Source of the DNA: Desulfotalea sp.
GTDB taxonomy: Bacteria; Desulfobacterota; Desulfobulbia; Desulfobulbales; Desulfocapsaceae
Assembly (NCBI GenBank): GCA_002733995.1
Contig: NVXR01000001.1
Coordinates: forward strand, 1-64,000
DNA length: 64,000 nt
Reading direction: 5' to 3'
Position numbers and translations under genes: made by a program
The notes under the pieces: generated by a model
Told to the model about the DNA's origin: nothing
Seen by the model: only the letters and a program-made list of their open reading frames with translations
Database searches by the model: none
Shown here: positions 37,757 through 52,109 of the stretch, one piece after another
Layout: every line of letters starts with the position of its first letter
Position numbering within the stretch: position 1 is the first letter of the stretch

Positions 37757-38140
37757 ATGAAAAAGAAAGGATTGATCATGCTTGTTGAGGACGAGGTTCT
37801 TGTTGGCATGATGTTACAAAAAAGAATTCGAGCCTATGGCTATGAAACCAGCGATATTATCACAACCGGGGCGAAAGCGGTGGAACGGGCCCGTATTGAA
37901 AAACCGGATCTACTTTTCATGGATGTCTGGCTCGCAGATGGTATCGATGGGGTACAGGCGGCTAGAGAGATAAAGACGTTTTTAGATATCCCTGTGATTT
38001 TCTTTACAGGGAATCATAAGGATAAGCAGTTGATAGAACGTTCAAAAGATCTTGCCCCCGTTGCTATTCTTGATAAATTGGGTAGTTTCGATGCGGTCAT
38101 ACGGGCGGTGGAGTCTGCTTTTGGTTGTTCTGTAACCTGA
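37757..38140 (+). CDS. Single-domain response regulator
   Basis: 127 residues: one receiver domain with VEDEV at the start, phosphoacceptor Asp in LLFMDVWLADGIDGV, Thr in VIFFTGN, and a Lys near 106 (AILDKLGS). No output domain. It precedes the large receiver/PEP-synthase-like gene by 100 bases on the same strand, so the two may act together. Confidence 0.92.
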   Translation: MKKKGLIMLVEDEVLVGMMLQKRIRAYGYETSDIITTGAKAVERARIEKPDLLFMDVWLADGIDGVQAAREIKTFLDIPVIFFTGNHKDKQLIERSKDLAPVAILDKLGSFDAVIRAVESAFGCSVT

Positions 38141-38240
38141 GGTCGTTATAAAAATTCCTTTTTTTCTGAAAGAGATATACACTACTGAACATGGATGAGG
38201 ATCGGCAGAGGTTGTAATTGTATTTTACAAGGACGAAGCC

Positions 38241-42628
<4,388 letters not shown>

Positions 42629-42678
42629 TTCCTGTAACCGCTGAGAACTTTGCTTTAGGAAGGAGAGTAGAAAAGGAA

Positions 42679-43428
42679 ATGAAAAACATGACATCCATAT
42701 ACGATGCCAGATGTCATCAGGAATTTAAGGAAATATATCAAAATCTTGAACGATATTTTTTTTCGATCAATATTGATTGTCCCTACGGCTTGCCCTACGT
42801 GGCCACCTTCCATCAAGCGATGTTTTCTCCTTTGACCGAGAGGGTGATGGAGCTGTTTTTAGCAGCAGGATACAGGCGGAATGGAAATTATCTCTACACG
42901 ATGCAATGTCAAGATTGTCAGGCCTGCATCCCCATCAGGTTGCGACCTCCTCTCTTTGTATCAAATCGAAATCAGAAAAGGAGTGTTAAGCACAATATGG
43001 ATGTGGAGGTTGAGCTGATGTCCCTTGGCGTTAATGATGAGAACCTTGATCTGTGTGATCGATTTTTAAAGAAAAGATATCCTCGGGAAAACAATTCAGC
43101 CCGGGGCTATTTCAATGATTTCTTTCTCACCTCCATCGTTCATGCTGCCCAGATTGAGTTTCGAGTTGCTGGGAAATTGATAGGGACATCGATTGTAGAT
43201 GTTGGTTCTGATTGGATTAATGCAGTTTATTTTTATTTTGAACCAGAGGAGTCAAAACGAAGTTTAGGAACATTTAATATTCTGACTCTGATAGACCTCT
43301 GTTTGGATTGGCAGGTTGAGTATCTCTACCTAGGCTACTTTATTGAAGAGGTCTCAGCTATGAGCTATAAAAGTAATTTTAATCCACATTTCTTGAGGCT
43401 CGATGAGAAATGGTTGCAAAGAGGATAA
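42679..43428 (+). CDS. bpt: Aspartate/glutamate leucyltransferase or arginyltransferase (Bpt/Ate family)
   Basis: 249 residues with the family signature YTMQCQDCQACIPIRLRP (Cys-rich N-terminal half) and FNDFF, SIVDVG, YFYFEPEESKRSLGTF, YLYLGYFI in the C-terminal GNAT-like half. These enzymes transfer Leu or Arg from tRNA to N-terminal acidic residues, marking proteins for ClpAP degradation. The start is ambiguous between 42679 and the ATG three codons later. It lies 50 bases after gdhA. Confidence 0.9.
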   Translation: MKNMTSIYDARCHQEFKEIYQNLERYFFSINIDCPYGLPYVATFHQAMFSPLTERVMELFLAAGYRRNGNYLYTMQCQDCQACIPIRLRPPLFVSNRNQKRSVKHNMDVEVELMSLGVNDENLDLCDRFLKKRYPRENNSARGYFNDFFLTSIVHAAQIEFRVAGKLIGTSIVDVGSDWINAVYFYFEPEESKRSLGTFNILTLIDLCLDWQVEYLYLGYFIEEVSAMSYKSNFNPHFLRLDEKWLQRG

Positions 43429-43482
43429 GAGGGATGGGGATATTATGGCTGTCTCTATAGGTTGTTGGTATGGAGGTGTGGG

Positions 43483-44490
43483 GTGAGTCCAGTTGCTAAG
43501 CCGACTGCTGTCTGTAATCTTTGTCACCACCACTGCGCTTTAGTGCCGGGGCAAATCGGGCGTTGTGGGGTGAGACAGGGGGCTGGTGATGTTGTCAAAA
43601 GTCTGGTGTACGGTAAACTTGTGGCAGAAAGTGTGGATCCAGTGGAGAAAAAACCTCTCTTCCATGTACTGCCCGGAACCTTAACCTATTCCATCGCAAC
43701 CCCTGGCTGTAATTTTCGCTGTAGTCACTGTCAGAATAGCTCAATTTCCCAGGTTGTGGGTGCTGCGTCCCCAAGGCGTATAAATCTTCGAACAATGGTT
43801 GAACGAACAGCGCAGGATGTGGTGGATGCAGCTCTTGCCTCTGGTTGTAAATCAATCAGCTATACCTATGTTGAGCCTACTGTCTTCTTTGAATTTGCCT
43901 ACGACTGTGCTGTGTTGGCAAAACAGCAGGGATTGGGCAATATCTTTGTTTCAAACGGCTATATGTCAAACACCGTTCTTGACCTTCTGACACCTGTTTT
44001 GACTTCTATAAATATCGATCTCAAAGCATGGAGTGAATCGTTTTATGAGAAGGTGTGTGGCGCGAGGCTGGCCCCCGTTGTGGAAAATATTCGAAAATGT
44101 GTTGAGCTTGGGCTGTGGTTGGAAGTGACAACGCTCCTCATTCCCGGGATGAATGATAGTACCCAGGAGCTGACAGAGATAGCAATGTTTCTAGCAGGAC
44201 TTGGGACGGATATACCCTGGCATGTGACAGCTTTTTATCCAGCCTATAAGATGGAAGGGGCAAGAGCTACTCCGCTAGCAACTCTTCTAAAAGCCAGGCA
44301 GATCGGTCTCGATTGTGGCCTTAAGTATGTTTACAGCGGTAATATCTCTGGCGGACAAGAAACATCGACCCGTTGTCCCATGTGTGGACACATGCTCCTT
44401 AAACGAAGCAACTTTACCCTTGAGCAAAATCTGTTGGTTGGAGGCAAATGCCCTTCTTGTTCCGCAGGTATTGCAGGGGTGTGGGGCTAG
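43483..44490 (+). CDS. amrS: AmmeMemoRadiSam-type radical SAM enzyme (AmrS)
   Basis: About 335 residues from the GTG at 43483 (GGAGG 6 bases before). The N-terminus has CNLCHHHC and a GRCGVR segment; the radical SAM motif is CNFRCSHCQN (about residue 80). The C-terminal region has a CPMCG and CPSC zinc-ribbon-like end. This matches the AmmeMemoRadiSam system radical SAM enzyme, whose exact role is uncertain. The companion AmmeMemo genes are not in the window. Confidence 0.88.
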   Translation: MSPVAKPTAVCNLCHHHCALVPGQIGRCGVRQGAGDVVKSLVYGKLVAESVDPVEKKPLFHVLPGTLTYSIATPGCNFRCSHCQNSSISQVVGAASPRRINLRTMVERTAQDVVDAALASGCKSISYTYVEPTVFFEFAYDCAVLAKQQGLGNIFVSNGYMSNTVLDLLTPVLTSINIDLKAWSESFYEKVCGARLAPVVENIRKCVELGLWLEVTTLLIPGMNDSTQELTEIAMFLAGLGTDIPWHVTAFYPAYKMEGARATPLATLLKARQIGLDCGLKYVYSGNISGGQETSTRCPMCGHMLLKRSNFTLEQNLLVGGKCPSCSAGIAGVWG

Positions 44491-44581
44491 TACCTTTTCA
44501 TGGCTTGATCTCTTCTTTTTCCCCAAAACAATAATTAAACTGAATGGGCATCGGACGAACTGATCGGTACTACGGCCTCAG

Positions 44582-45442
44582 TCAGTGATACCTATGTTTT
44601 CTAAGAAAAAGTGACCTGCTGATCAAGGTGAGAAAAATTGCAAAGAGTGCCGCCGCTATCCCGAGTAACACCATATAATGCGGGGGTGCGGCAAGGGCAA
44701 TGCGGATAATCAGTGTCGACAGGGCAAAACCAGAATTTCTGAAAATTGCATAGAATGAAGGTTGAAAGCATTGTGACAGAAGTACCACAAGAATGTCTGT
44801 TAAGATGAGAATAGTATAAAAACTATGGAGAAAGTCTGGGTGATCTTGTCCTGTGATGGAGAGGAATGCACTCGACAAACCGAGATAAGTGAAAGCCACG
44901 AGCAGGAGAATGGCAATGCCTTTCTTGGCGGCCACGAAACTGAAAATATCTTTGGGGCGCATTTTTTCTTCAGCTGAAAGGGCCTGTATTCTGTAGTAGT
45001 AGCCAAGAAGAGCAAAAATGATCAGGGCACCAAAGCCATCGGAGAGAATGGTTTGAATTGCCTGCTGATTTCCTTCGAAGGTGATGGGCTCAGGGAAGTA
45101 AGAAAGAGTCTTAAATGCATTACGTATGAGGATAAGGGCTAAAATCTCAAACTGTTTACCCACAGAACGACTAAAGGAGCAGGGAATCGTGAAAATCAGA
45201 CTGATCACTTCGAGAATCAGAACGACTGTAAAAGCGGCCTGAACGGCAAAAAAATGATTCTTAGGGATGAGGTCTGCAACAGAGCTGGGTAGGAAACCTT
45301 GCCTGTTGAGTTCTATTGAGATGAGACTGCCGAGAAAAAACAGCACAAGGGTAAAGGATATCTTCTTGTGTAGCTTTTCGTGTTCCCACAGATAGTGTAA
45401 TGGATCAAAAGCGTAGGTGATCTTCTCGTAGATATAATTCAT
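44582..45442 (-). CDS. Integral membrane protein of unknown function
   Basis: 286 residues with about seven or eight hydrophobic segments and a cytoplasmic N-terminus (MNYIYEKITYAFDPLHYLWEHE). No recognised motif. It is convergent with amrS. The region resembles small ion-channel or conserved hypothetical membrane families only by hydropathy; no functional claim is made. Confidence 0.75.
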   Translation of the reverse strand: MNYIYEKITYAFDPLHYLWEHEKLHKKISFTLVLFFLGSLISIELNRQGFLPSSVADLIPKNHFFAVQAAFTVVLILEVISLIFTIPCSFSRSVGKQFEILALILIRNAFKTLSYFPEPITFEGNQQAIQTILSDGFGALIIFALLGYYYRIQALSAEEKMRPKDIFSFVAAKKGIAILLLVAFTYLGLSSAFLSITGQDHPDFLHSFYTILILTDILVVLLSQCFQPSFYAIFRNSGFALSTLIIRIALAAPPHYMVLLGIAAALFAIFLTLISRSLFLRKHRYH

Positions 45443-45625
45443 AATATTATTTTTAGGGAATCAAGTTAAGGCGGAATTCAAACACTATACAGGAGTAGGT
45501 CTATTTATTAAGAGCAACTCACCTCTACCACAGTAAGACACGAAGGGCAATTATTCTCATACCGGTAAGCGGTAGACAAATCGGCGTCACTGGTGAGAAG
45601 AGCTTTGAGCATCGTTGCATCTTCG

Positions 45626-46954
45626 TTATTTCTTGTTACTTTCCTCATCTTTTAACTGCTGTTCTTTGAGACGACTCCACCAGTCAATTCGCTTTTGTAT
45701 TTCTTTTTCAAAACCAAACTTGGAAGGGGTGTAGTAGTCCGTTTTTTTCAGGTCCTCCGGCAGGTAATTCTGATAGGAGTAGTTATTGGCAAAGTCATGT
45801 GAATAACGATACCCCTTGTTATACCCGAGATCTTTCATAAGTTTTGTGGGGGCATTGCGCACACTAAGTGGGGCCTTGAGATGGCTTGTTTTGATGGCAT
45901 CTGTTTTAGCCTTAAGGTACGCATCTTCTATGGCATTACTCTTGGGTGCAGTTGCGAGATAGACGGTGAGTTGGCTCAACGCGGTGTTTGCCTCAGGCAT
46001 GCCAAGGAAATGCACGGCATCTTTCACCGCAATAGCCTGGACAATAGCCTGGGGATCGGCAAGGCCAATATCTTCTGAAGCGATGCGTACAAGCCGCCTT
46101 GTTATGTATAACGGGTCTTCCCCTGCCTCAACCATCCTGGCGAGCCAGTACAGTGCGGCCTGGGGATCACTTCCCCGGATCGATTTTTGAAAGGCGGAGA
46201 TCAGGTTGTAATGTTCTTCGCCATTTTTGTCGTAAAACATCGATCTTTTACTCAAGAGGGCCAGCACATCTGCATCCTCTATGCTGTCTCCGTTTTCAGC
46301 ATTGCGGCAGATTAGTTCAAGGTCATTTAAGGCGCGTCTGGCATCTCCTCCCGCTTTTTCTGCAAGAAGTTCAAGGGCAGAATCTTTAATGTCAAGTTTC
46401 CTGCCAACATGCTCAACAGCCCGTTTAAGTATAGCAAATAGATGTTTTTCGGGCAGCGGTTCGAGGGTGAAAACGTGGCAGCGGGACAGCAGGGCAGAGA
46501 TTATTTCAAAGGAAGGGTTTTCTGTTGTTGCCCCTATTAGTATAATTGCTCCGGACTCGATATAGGGTAAGAACGCATCCTGTTGTGACTTATTGAAGCG
46601 ATGAATTTCGTCTACAAATACCAGGGTGACTTTATTTTGGTACTGATGCAGTTGTCTTGCTTTTTCCATGAGAGCTTTGACATCTGCAATTTTGCTGAGT
46701 ACAGCACTAAAGGCGCAGAAGGTCATTGAGGTAGTGCTCTCAATAAGCCGCGCGATTGTGGTCTTGCCACTGCCTGGAGGTCCCCATAAAATAAAGGAAC
46801 TATACTGATCCTTATCTATCATTTGGCGCAGAGCCGCCTGGGGAGCAAGTAGATTTTTATGTCCTTTGATCTCTTGGATAAGGCGAGGTCGCACTTTTTC
46901 TGCAAGTGGAACATCGGTGGGTGCTAATGACGTTTCAAAGATTGATCGTTGCAT
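45626..46954 (-). CDS. rarA: Replication-associated recombination protein RarA (MgsA)
   Basis: 442 residues, a clamp-loader-type AAA+ ATPase. Walker A is WGPPGSGKTTIARL (about 58), Walker B is VFVDEIHRFNKSQQDAFLP, and sensor 1 is LIGATTENPSFEI. The C-terminal part has the tetramerisation region MLARMVEAGEDPLYI-like (LARMVEAGEDPLYITRRLVR). It acts at stalled forks. About 180 bases separate it from the membrane-protein gene ahead. Confidence 0.95.
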   Translation of the reverse strand: MQRSIFETSLAPTDVPLAEKVRPRLIQEIKGHKNLLAPQAALRQMIDKDQYSSFILWGPPGSGKTTIARLIESTTSMTFCAFSAVLSKIADVKALMEKARQLHQYQNKVTLVFVDEIHRFNKSQQDAFLPYIESGAIILIGATTENPSFEIISALLSRCHVFTLEPLPEKHLFAILKRAVEHVGRKLDIKDSALELLAEKAGGDARRALNDLELICRNAENGDSIEDADVLALLSKRSMFYDKNGEEHYNLISAFQKSIRGSDPQAALYWLARMVEAGEDPLYITRRLVRIASEDIGLADPQAIVQAIAVKDAVHFLGMPEANTALSQLTVYLATAPKSNAIEDAYLKAKTDAIKTSHLKAPLSVRNAPTKLMKDLGYNKGYRYSHDFANNYSYQNYLPEDLKKTDYYTPSKFGFEKEIQKRIDWWSRLKEQQLKDEESNKK

Positions 46955-47350
46955 CGGGTCTGCCTGTATTCATTTTCAATGATTCAACTTCGTTGTATAA
47001 AGAACTCTAGGACGACGTATTCAGGTAGCTCTGCATTCTCCGTCACAGAATCGCCTGTAACTGACCAGTACTGCTTTAAATCTGTTCATTTGTGGGCTTG
47101 AATCCTGCGACTACTATTGACGGAAAATACAATAGATGTTGTTTGCGTGGTGCTGAATAGTGATCTCTTGGATAGTACGTTCAACCTATTCTTGGGGCTA
47201 GGATACGCTTTTTTTCTTTATGTTGCACGCTGTTGGTCCGTAACAAAAGAAAATAATTAACGGACAGGCTTATGCGGGCTGTGGTGCGAGATAATATTGT
47301 TTGGAATGGTTTTAATGTGGCCGGTGGGGCTATGTCCTTGGCATGTAAGG
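46955..47350. other. 396-base intergenic region
   Basis: No gene recognised. It lies upstream of rarA (leftward) and downstream of the PEGA lipoprotein gene. Short frames on the plus strand at 47272 overlap the PEGA gene on the opposite strand and look like noise. Confidence 0.5.
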
Positions 47351-48049
47351 CTAGGGAGTATAAAACTGTTTCTTTGTCAGCCGACGTTGAAGCTCATGGA
47401 TCATTTCATTGTGCTCAAAAAATATACGGTTATACAAATACCATTGTACGCCATTTCCAGACCACTCCGATGTTTCTTTGATACGATAAATAAGAGGCTT
47501 GGCTGAAATAAGTGCTGCAGTAAGTTGGCTGCGGAGAAGAAAATCACCGTTTTTTGTCTCAAACTTTTTCACCGTATGCCGTGTTTGCAAATAACCTGAT
47601 TCGAAGTTTATTTCTTTGAGACTAGGGCAATATTTAACAACTGTATCGAGCAAAATCTGCCAGGCTGTTTTCTCTTTAATTTTACTATCAACAACAACCT
47701 GAATCCAACTGTTTGTAGCCGGAGAGAATGTAGTGGCCTCCCAAAGTGGACTGGGTGAGAGTGCTACGGTCACATTTCCATTCCGCAGAGAGGGTAGGTC
47801 TTTTGTGACTAAAAAGGCTTCTTCGAAATAGCCTTCTTTTTGGAGAAAGAGTTCGTAGGTTTGTTTGAGTTTAAAATCGAAGGTGTGGTTGAAGGGGGTC
47901 GGTTGGAGTGATTCTGTACCATCGATGAAGACTCTGGCGCCATTTGGAATCGTCTTGATCGTCGTTTCAATGGAAGTTTTAGGTGCACAGGAACATAATA
48001 AAACGAGTACAAAAACGAGTAATGCAGAGGATGCATTATAAGGTGCCAT
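47351..48049 (-). CDS. PEGA-domain lipoprotein
   Basis: 232 residues. A lipoprotein-type signal (LVLLCSC, lipid Cys near 21) leads to a PEGA-like repeat (TIKTIPNGARVFIDGTE, QPTPFNHTFDFKLKQTYELFLQKEGY). The C-terminal 130 residues have no known domain. It likely faces the periplasm or the cell surface. It is paired with a secreted protein gene 51 bases upstream; a GGGGAA lies before the ATG. Confidence 0.82.
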   Translation of the reverse strand: MAPYNASSALLVFVLVLLCSCAPKTSIETTIKTIPNGARVFIDGTESLQPTPFNHTFDFKLKQTYELFLQKEGYFEEAFLVTKDLPSLRNGNVTVALSPSPLWEATTFSPATNSWIQVVVDSKIKEKTAWQILLDTVVKYCPSLKEINFESGYLQTRHTVKKFETKNGDFLLRSQLTAALISAKPLIYRIKETSEWSGNGVQWYLYNRIFFEHNEMIHELQRRLTKKQFYTP

Positions 48050-48100
48050 AGTTGTTCCCCAAATTGAATTGGTATGGAGGCTGCTGTAGAGGTTTTTATC

Positions 48101-48436
48101 TCAATTGAAATTGCCTGGTAACTCATCAACAACCAAGCCTTTTTGGTAGGTGACAAAAAAGCCATCAACATCCCCGTTGTGGCTATAGGGCAGGATGCAA
48201 AAGACAGACCAGCCTTTTTTTCTGTATTTGTCGTTTATGATATTAACGAGTTTTGTGAGTTGTACAGGGTCATCTTCTCTTAAAAAGAGGGTGAATGTCT
48301 TTTGATTAGTCGCTTGTTCGGCGCGTGCTGCAAGGCTTTCTGGAAGGAGCTGTGCCGCAGCTAACGGTGGTGTCGTGGGTGTAAGTGACAGGGCAATAAA
48401 GATATAAGCAGTTAAACAGGTGACTACAAATTTCAT
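48101..48436 (-). CDS. Small secreted protein of unknown function
   Basis: 111 residues: signal peptide (1-27, ending AAA-Q), then a soluble domain (FTLFLREDDPVQLTKLVNII and KKGWSVFCILPYSHNGDVDGFFVTYQKG). GGAGG precedes the ATG. It is 51 bases before the PEGA lipoprotein gene on the same strand, suggesting a two-gene unit. The second domain hints at a small fold but no family was recognised. Confidence 0.72.
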   Translation of the reverse strand: MKFVVTCLTAYIFIALSLTPTTPPLAAAQLLPESLAARAEQATNQKTFTLFLREDDPVQLTKLVNIINDKYRKKGWSVFCILPYSHNGDVDGFFVTYQKGLVVDELPGNFN

Positions 48437-48857
48437 GCGTCCTCCAACAAAAAAGATGTGTTCAGACTATGTCGAAAACTTTAAACGTTTATTGTTTGGC
48501 AGGGGGAGCGTTGGATACATCCTTAATGAAGGTAACATCTTGAATTATAGAACACAACTGTAAGGTGTTGAACTCCCAATGCGTATGTGGCCTAACGAGT
48601 GACTAAGCGGAAACATGGGATGGTCAATTAACACCCCAGAGCACCAAGCGCCAAGTACCAGAGCGCCAAGCATCATTAAGCGGCAGCAGACGAACTGCGT
48701 ACACCTCTTGGTAGTTTCACGCAGTTGGTCTGGTTTGAGTGCAGGATTGAACGGCCATGTAAGCATGGCTCAGTCGTTACAAATCAAATAATGTTACAGC
48801 GGTCCGGCCGAGAAGCTAACCGAAGGGCTGCAGATGTTTTAAGCAAGGAGATGAAAA
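48437..48857. other. 421-base intergenic region
   Basis: No gene recognised. It holds two near-copies of AGCGCCAAG within 48650-48680 on the plus strand, a low-complexity stretch. The gap separates topB from the secreted-protein pair. Confidence 0.5.
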
Positions 48858-51167
48858 CTATTTCTTCTTTGCAAAAACAAGTGGTTCCCCTGGGCTACCA
48901 TTGTCATTTTTCCGTAAAGGGTGGGAAGGGTCTGCACATTTCCAGAAATAAAAATCGGTATTGTTCTGGGACTGGATAAGTGTAACCTTTTTTTTGCAGC
49001 CTTTTTGCGGACAGGGTTCTTGGGGGGCCTGGGGGTCAACTATAGGCTTTCCCGGTGCTCCTTTATCATCTCTCAGCAGTGGGCATTGGCCCGTTTTCCC
49101 CGTGGAACAAGCCCAAAAATAGTGGCCCATCTTCCGATTACTCTCATAGCGGATAAGGTAGCCTTTTTCACAGTGAGGGCACTGGGGACCAGATTCAGGG
49201 CGATCCATGAACGCCGCTCCAGGAGCACCGTTAAAATCAGAGCGCAGGGGGCAGCCTTTTTCCTGTCCCGTAGAACAGACCCAGAAAAATTTACCTTTTT
49301 TGTTTTTAGATTCAAGACGTGAAAGATGTCCACCGCAGGGGCAGCGATACACCTTGCCCATTATTTCTTCAGAAAATCGTGTGGCAAGGGCATGTTTCAC
49401 CATAGTTGACATGCGTTTTGTCAGTTCAGCTAAGAATTCGGTCTTACCAAGATCGCCCTCACAGATCCGATCGAGTGCATCTTCCCAGATGGCAGTCATC
49501 CCGGGGTTTTTTAATGAGGGATGAATCTTGTCTATCAACTCTCTGCCCCGGGGGGTCGAAATAAGAATCTTCCCCTTTTTTTGCAGATAATTGCGGTTTT
49601 GTAGCTCTGAGATAATATTTGTACGTGTGGCAGAGGTGCCGATGCCGGAGTTTTCTTTTAATCTGGCTTTAATGACGGGATCATCAACAAATTTATGCAC
49701 CTCTGTCATGGCCACCTGAAGGGATGCTTCGGTGAATCTGCTGGGAGGTTTGGTGAACTTTTGTTCCTTTTCCACCTTGGAGATGGTTATGGCGTCACCT
49801 TTTGTCATCTGTGGTAGCAGTTTTTCTTTGGTTTGCTGGTCGTTGAGAGTCATCCACCCCTGAAATTTTATAGATATACCACTGCCCTTCCATTTTTCAC
49901 CATTGGCCTCTATTTCAGCACTACTTGAATAGTACTGATAGTCTGGATAAAATTGTTTAAGAAATCTTTTGGCAACCATCTGGTAAATATTAATTTCTTC
50001 GGTGCTTAGATTCCTTGGCAACACCTCCGTTGGAATGATACCATGATGGGCTTCTGCGCCTTGTTTCTTGGTGTTCCACGCAGGGGACTGGAGGCTTGGG
50101 TCAGCACCAACTGCACCGTCTATTTTTTGTTTACGGAGACATTCAATGATTGAAGGGGCATCTTCAAACATTTCATTTGGTAGATATCTACACTCGGTTC
50201 TCATGTAGGTGAGCACCTTATGTTTTTCGTACAATCCCTGACCTATTTCAAGGGTCTGTTTTGGGGAGTAGCCGAATTTATCTTCCGCTTTTTTTTGCAG
50301 ATCAGAAAGTAAAAAGGGTAAAGGTGGCTTTTTCTTTTTTAAGGTATCCTTTTTGGAAACAACTGTACCTGTGGCACCGTGCATTTTTTGGACGATGTCA
50401 TTGCCCACCTGCTCGTTGACGAGGCGTCCCTCAGCATCAAGGCCTGCTGTGATCTCATCGGGGTCCCAGCTGGCGACAAAGGTCCCTTCGGCGTGTTGAA
50501 CGCTTGCCTTTAACACCCAATATGGCTTCTTATTGAACTGTTCAACCTCTCGATCACGACCAACAACCAAGGAAAGAGTAGGGGTTTGCACTCTGCCAGC
50601 AGAAAGTACTGTGTCCTGTTGGCAGGCTGCCAAGGTAAGTCCACGCGTAACATTGATGCCAACAAGCCAGTCCGCATTTGATCTGCAGATAGCAGCATTT
50701 TTGATGTTTTTAAATTCGTTGTTATCACGAAGGTTGGCAAAACCCTTTTTTATGGTACGAATATCAAGGGCAGAAATCCAAAGTCGTTCGGCAGGGCCTT
50801 TGTAACCGAGGAAATCGAGCACTTCATCAACAATGAGTTGTCCTTCACGTTCGGGGTCGCCGGCGTTAATGACGTTATCTGTACTTTTGAGCAGATTGCC
50901 GATAAGGTGGAGTTGTTCTCGGGTTCGTGGGATTGGTTCGAGTATCCAGCTCTCAGGGATGATAGGGAGGTCTTCAGCTCTCCATCTTTTGTATTTTGGA
51001 TCGTACGAGTCAGGATCGGCCTGTTCGAGGATATGCCCAATACACCAGGTGCAGACAATGTCGCCCTTGCATTTAAAAAAACCCTTCCCTCGACTGACTA
51101 TTCCAAGGTAGGTGGCAAGGTCTTTACCAACACTTGGTTTTTCTGCTATTAGTAGCGTTTTTGCCAT
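48858..51167 (-). CDS. topB: DNA topoisomerase III (type IA)
   Basis: 769 residues. The Toprim part starts MAKTLLIAEKPSVGKDLATYLG and has NAGDPEREGQL (metal-binding DxDxE-like), and the catalytic Tyr is in LTYMRTECRYLP. C-terminal topoisomerase zinc ribbons follow: CPCGGHL...CSTGQEKGCP, CPHCEKGYLI...CSTGKTGQCP and CPQKGCKKKV...WKCAD, each flanked by a similar GAPG segment. Topo III decatenates DNA, mainly during replication and recombination. Three metal ribbons is more than in many family members. Confidence 0.94.
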   Translation of the reverse strand: MAKTLLIAEKPSVGKDLATYLGIVSRGKGFFKCKGDIVCTWCIGHILEQADPDSYDPKYKRWRAEDLPIIPESWILEPIPRTREQLHLIGNLLKSTDNVINAGDPEREGQLIVDEVLDFLGYKGPAERLWISALDIRTIKKGFANLRDNNEFKNIKNAAICRSNADWLVGINVTRGLTLAACQQDTVLSAGRVQTPTLSLVVGRDREVEQFNKKPYWVLKASVQHAEGTFVASWDPDEITAGLDAEGRLVNEQVGNDIVQKMHGATGTVVSKKDTLKKKKPPLPFLLSDLQKKAEDKFGYSPKQTLEIGQGLYEKHKVLTYMRTECRYLPNEMFEDAPSIIECLRKQKIDGAVGADPSLQSPAWNTKKQGAEAHHGIIPTEVLPRNLSTEEINIYQMVAKRFLKQFYPDYQYYSSSAEIEANGEKWKGSGISIKFQGWMTLNDQQTKEKLLPQMTKGDAITISKVEKEQKFTKPPSRFTEASLQVAMTEVHKFVDDPVIKARLKENSGIGTSATRTNIISELQNRNYLQKKGKILISTPRGRELIDKIHPSLKNPGMTAIWEDALDRICEGDLGKTEFLAELTKRMSTMVKHALATRFSEEIMGKVYRCPCGGHLSRLESKNKKGKFFWVCSTGQEKGCPLRSDFNGAPGAAFMDRPESGPQCPHCEKGYLIRYESNRKMGHYFWACSTGKTGQCPLLRDDKGAPGKPIVDPQAPQEPCPQKGCKKKVTLIQSQNNTDFYFWKCADPSHPLRKNDNGSPGEPLVFAKKK

Positions 51168-51732
51168 TAAATACTCTTGTGATCAGTTTCGTAAATAGAA
51201 GTTAGTTCTTGAAATGTATGGATAATTCGAGTGGAAGTTATCCGTAGGTGAGTTCGAACTTCAGTTTTACAGTTTGTCTATAATAACGGTAATCGACCGC
51301 CTTTTTTAGCCTAAATAGAAACAAATTTCATCCTAAATTTGTTCTCTTTCATATCATGTATAGAGTTTAGCCATATTTTTTTTAGAGAATCTGTGTACAT
51401 ATGGTTGCTTTACAGGCTAAAGGCATATTGAAATGATACGGCTAAAATCCTCTGTCGGTATCCAATAGGGTCGGCTGCTTTTTTAGTCTACCGGCATGGG
51501 TTCAAAGCCTGATCATCTATTATATGCATGATATGCTACTCTTTCGCAATACTCCTCTCAAGGCCATTGTGGTTTTTGTGGGCAGTACGCGTAGAGTAAT
51601 CCGTTCCAATTGTACGGGGTTAAAGTATTGATAAACTGTTGCTGTTGGTGTTTCCTGGCCGATACGAGGAATGCTAGTTGAATAGTGACAATACTATAAA
51701 ACAAGTGGCAAATTAATGAAGGATTATAACCT
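51168..51732. other. 565-base intergenic region, divergent
   Basis: No gene recognised. It separates topB (leftward) from the small membrane protein gene (rightward), so it should hold both promoters. The sequence is AT-rich and no palindrome or hairpin of note was seen. Confidence 0.5.
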
Positions 51733-52086
51733 ATGAATTATCTTCTTCTCGTTCCTGTTGTCTTGAGCTTTTATCTTCTTGGAGCTCATTTTTTGCGGGA
51801 AGGACAAGCGATTATTGGTTTTTGTGTTGTTGCACTGCCATTTATTCTGTTAATCAGAAAAAGGTGGGTTGTTAGGCTTGTGCAGTTTTTTCTGCTTGCG
51901 GGAGCAGTGGAGTGGGTTATGACATTATTGCTTTTACGAGCCATTCGCATTGATTATGGTTTGCCCTGGCTGCGCCTGGTGATAATTATTGGTGCAGTCG
52001 CCTGCATCTGTGGGGGGAGTGCCCTGGTGTTTTTGCATCCGTCATTAAAGGATAAGTATGGGTTTGGTAAGGTAATTAATGAGTAA
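51733..52086 (+). CDS. Small integral membrane protein
   Basis: 117 residues, four hydrophobic segments (residues about 5-20, 30-42, 50-72, 84-104) with Arg/Lys-rich loops (RKRWVVRLVQ). AAGGA precedes the ATG. It lies 23 bases before marC and is likely cotranscribed with it. No family recognised. Confidence 0.75.
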   Translation: MNYLLLVPVVLSFYLLGAHFLREGQAIIGFCVVALPFILLIRKRWVVRLVQFFLLAGAVEWVMTLLLLRAIRIDYGLPWLRLVIIIGAVACICGGSALVFLHPSLKDKYGFGKVINE

Positions 52087-52109
52087 ATATAGATCTCTAG
52101 GAAGGTACA

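Noticed and set aside
48600..48760. Possible integron attC-like site with CCTAAC and GCTAACC pieces
   Set aside because: Core-site pieces were present but no matching right-hand site or foldable arms were found, so the similarity is weak.
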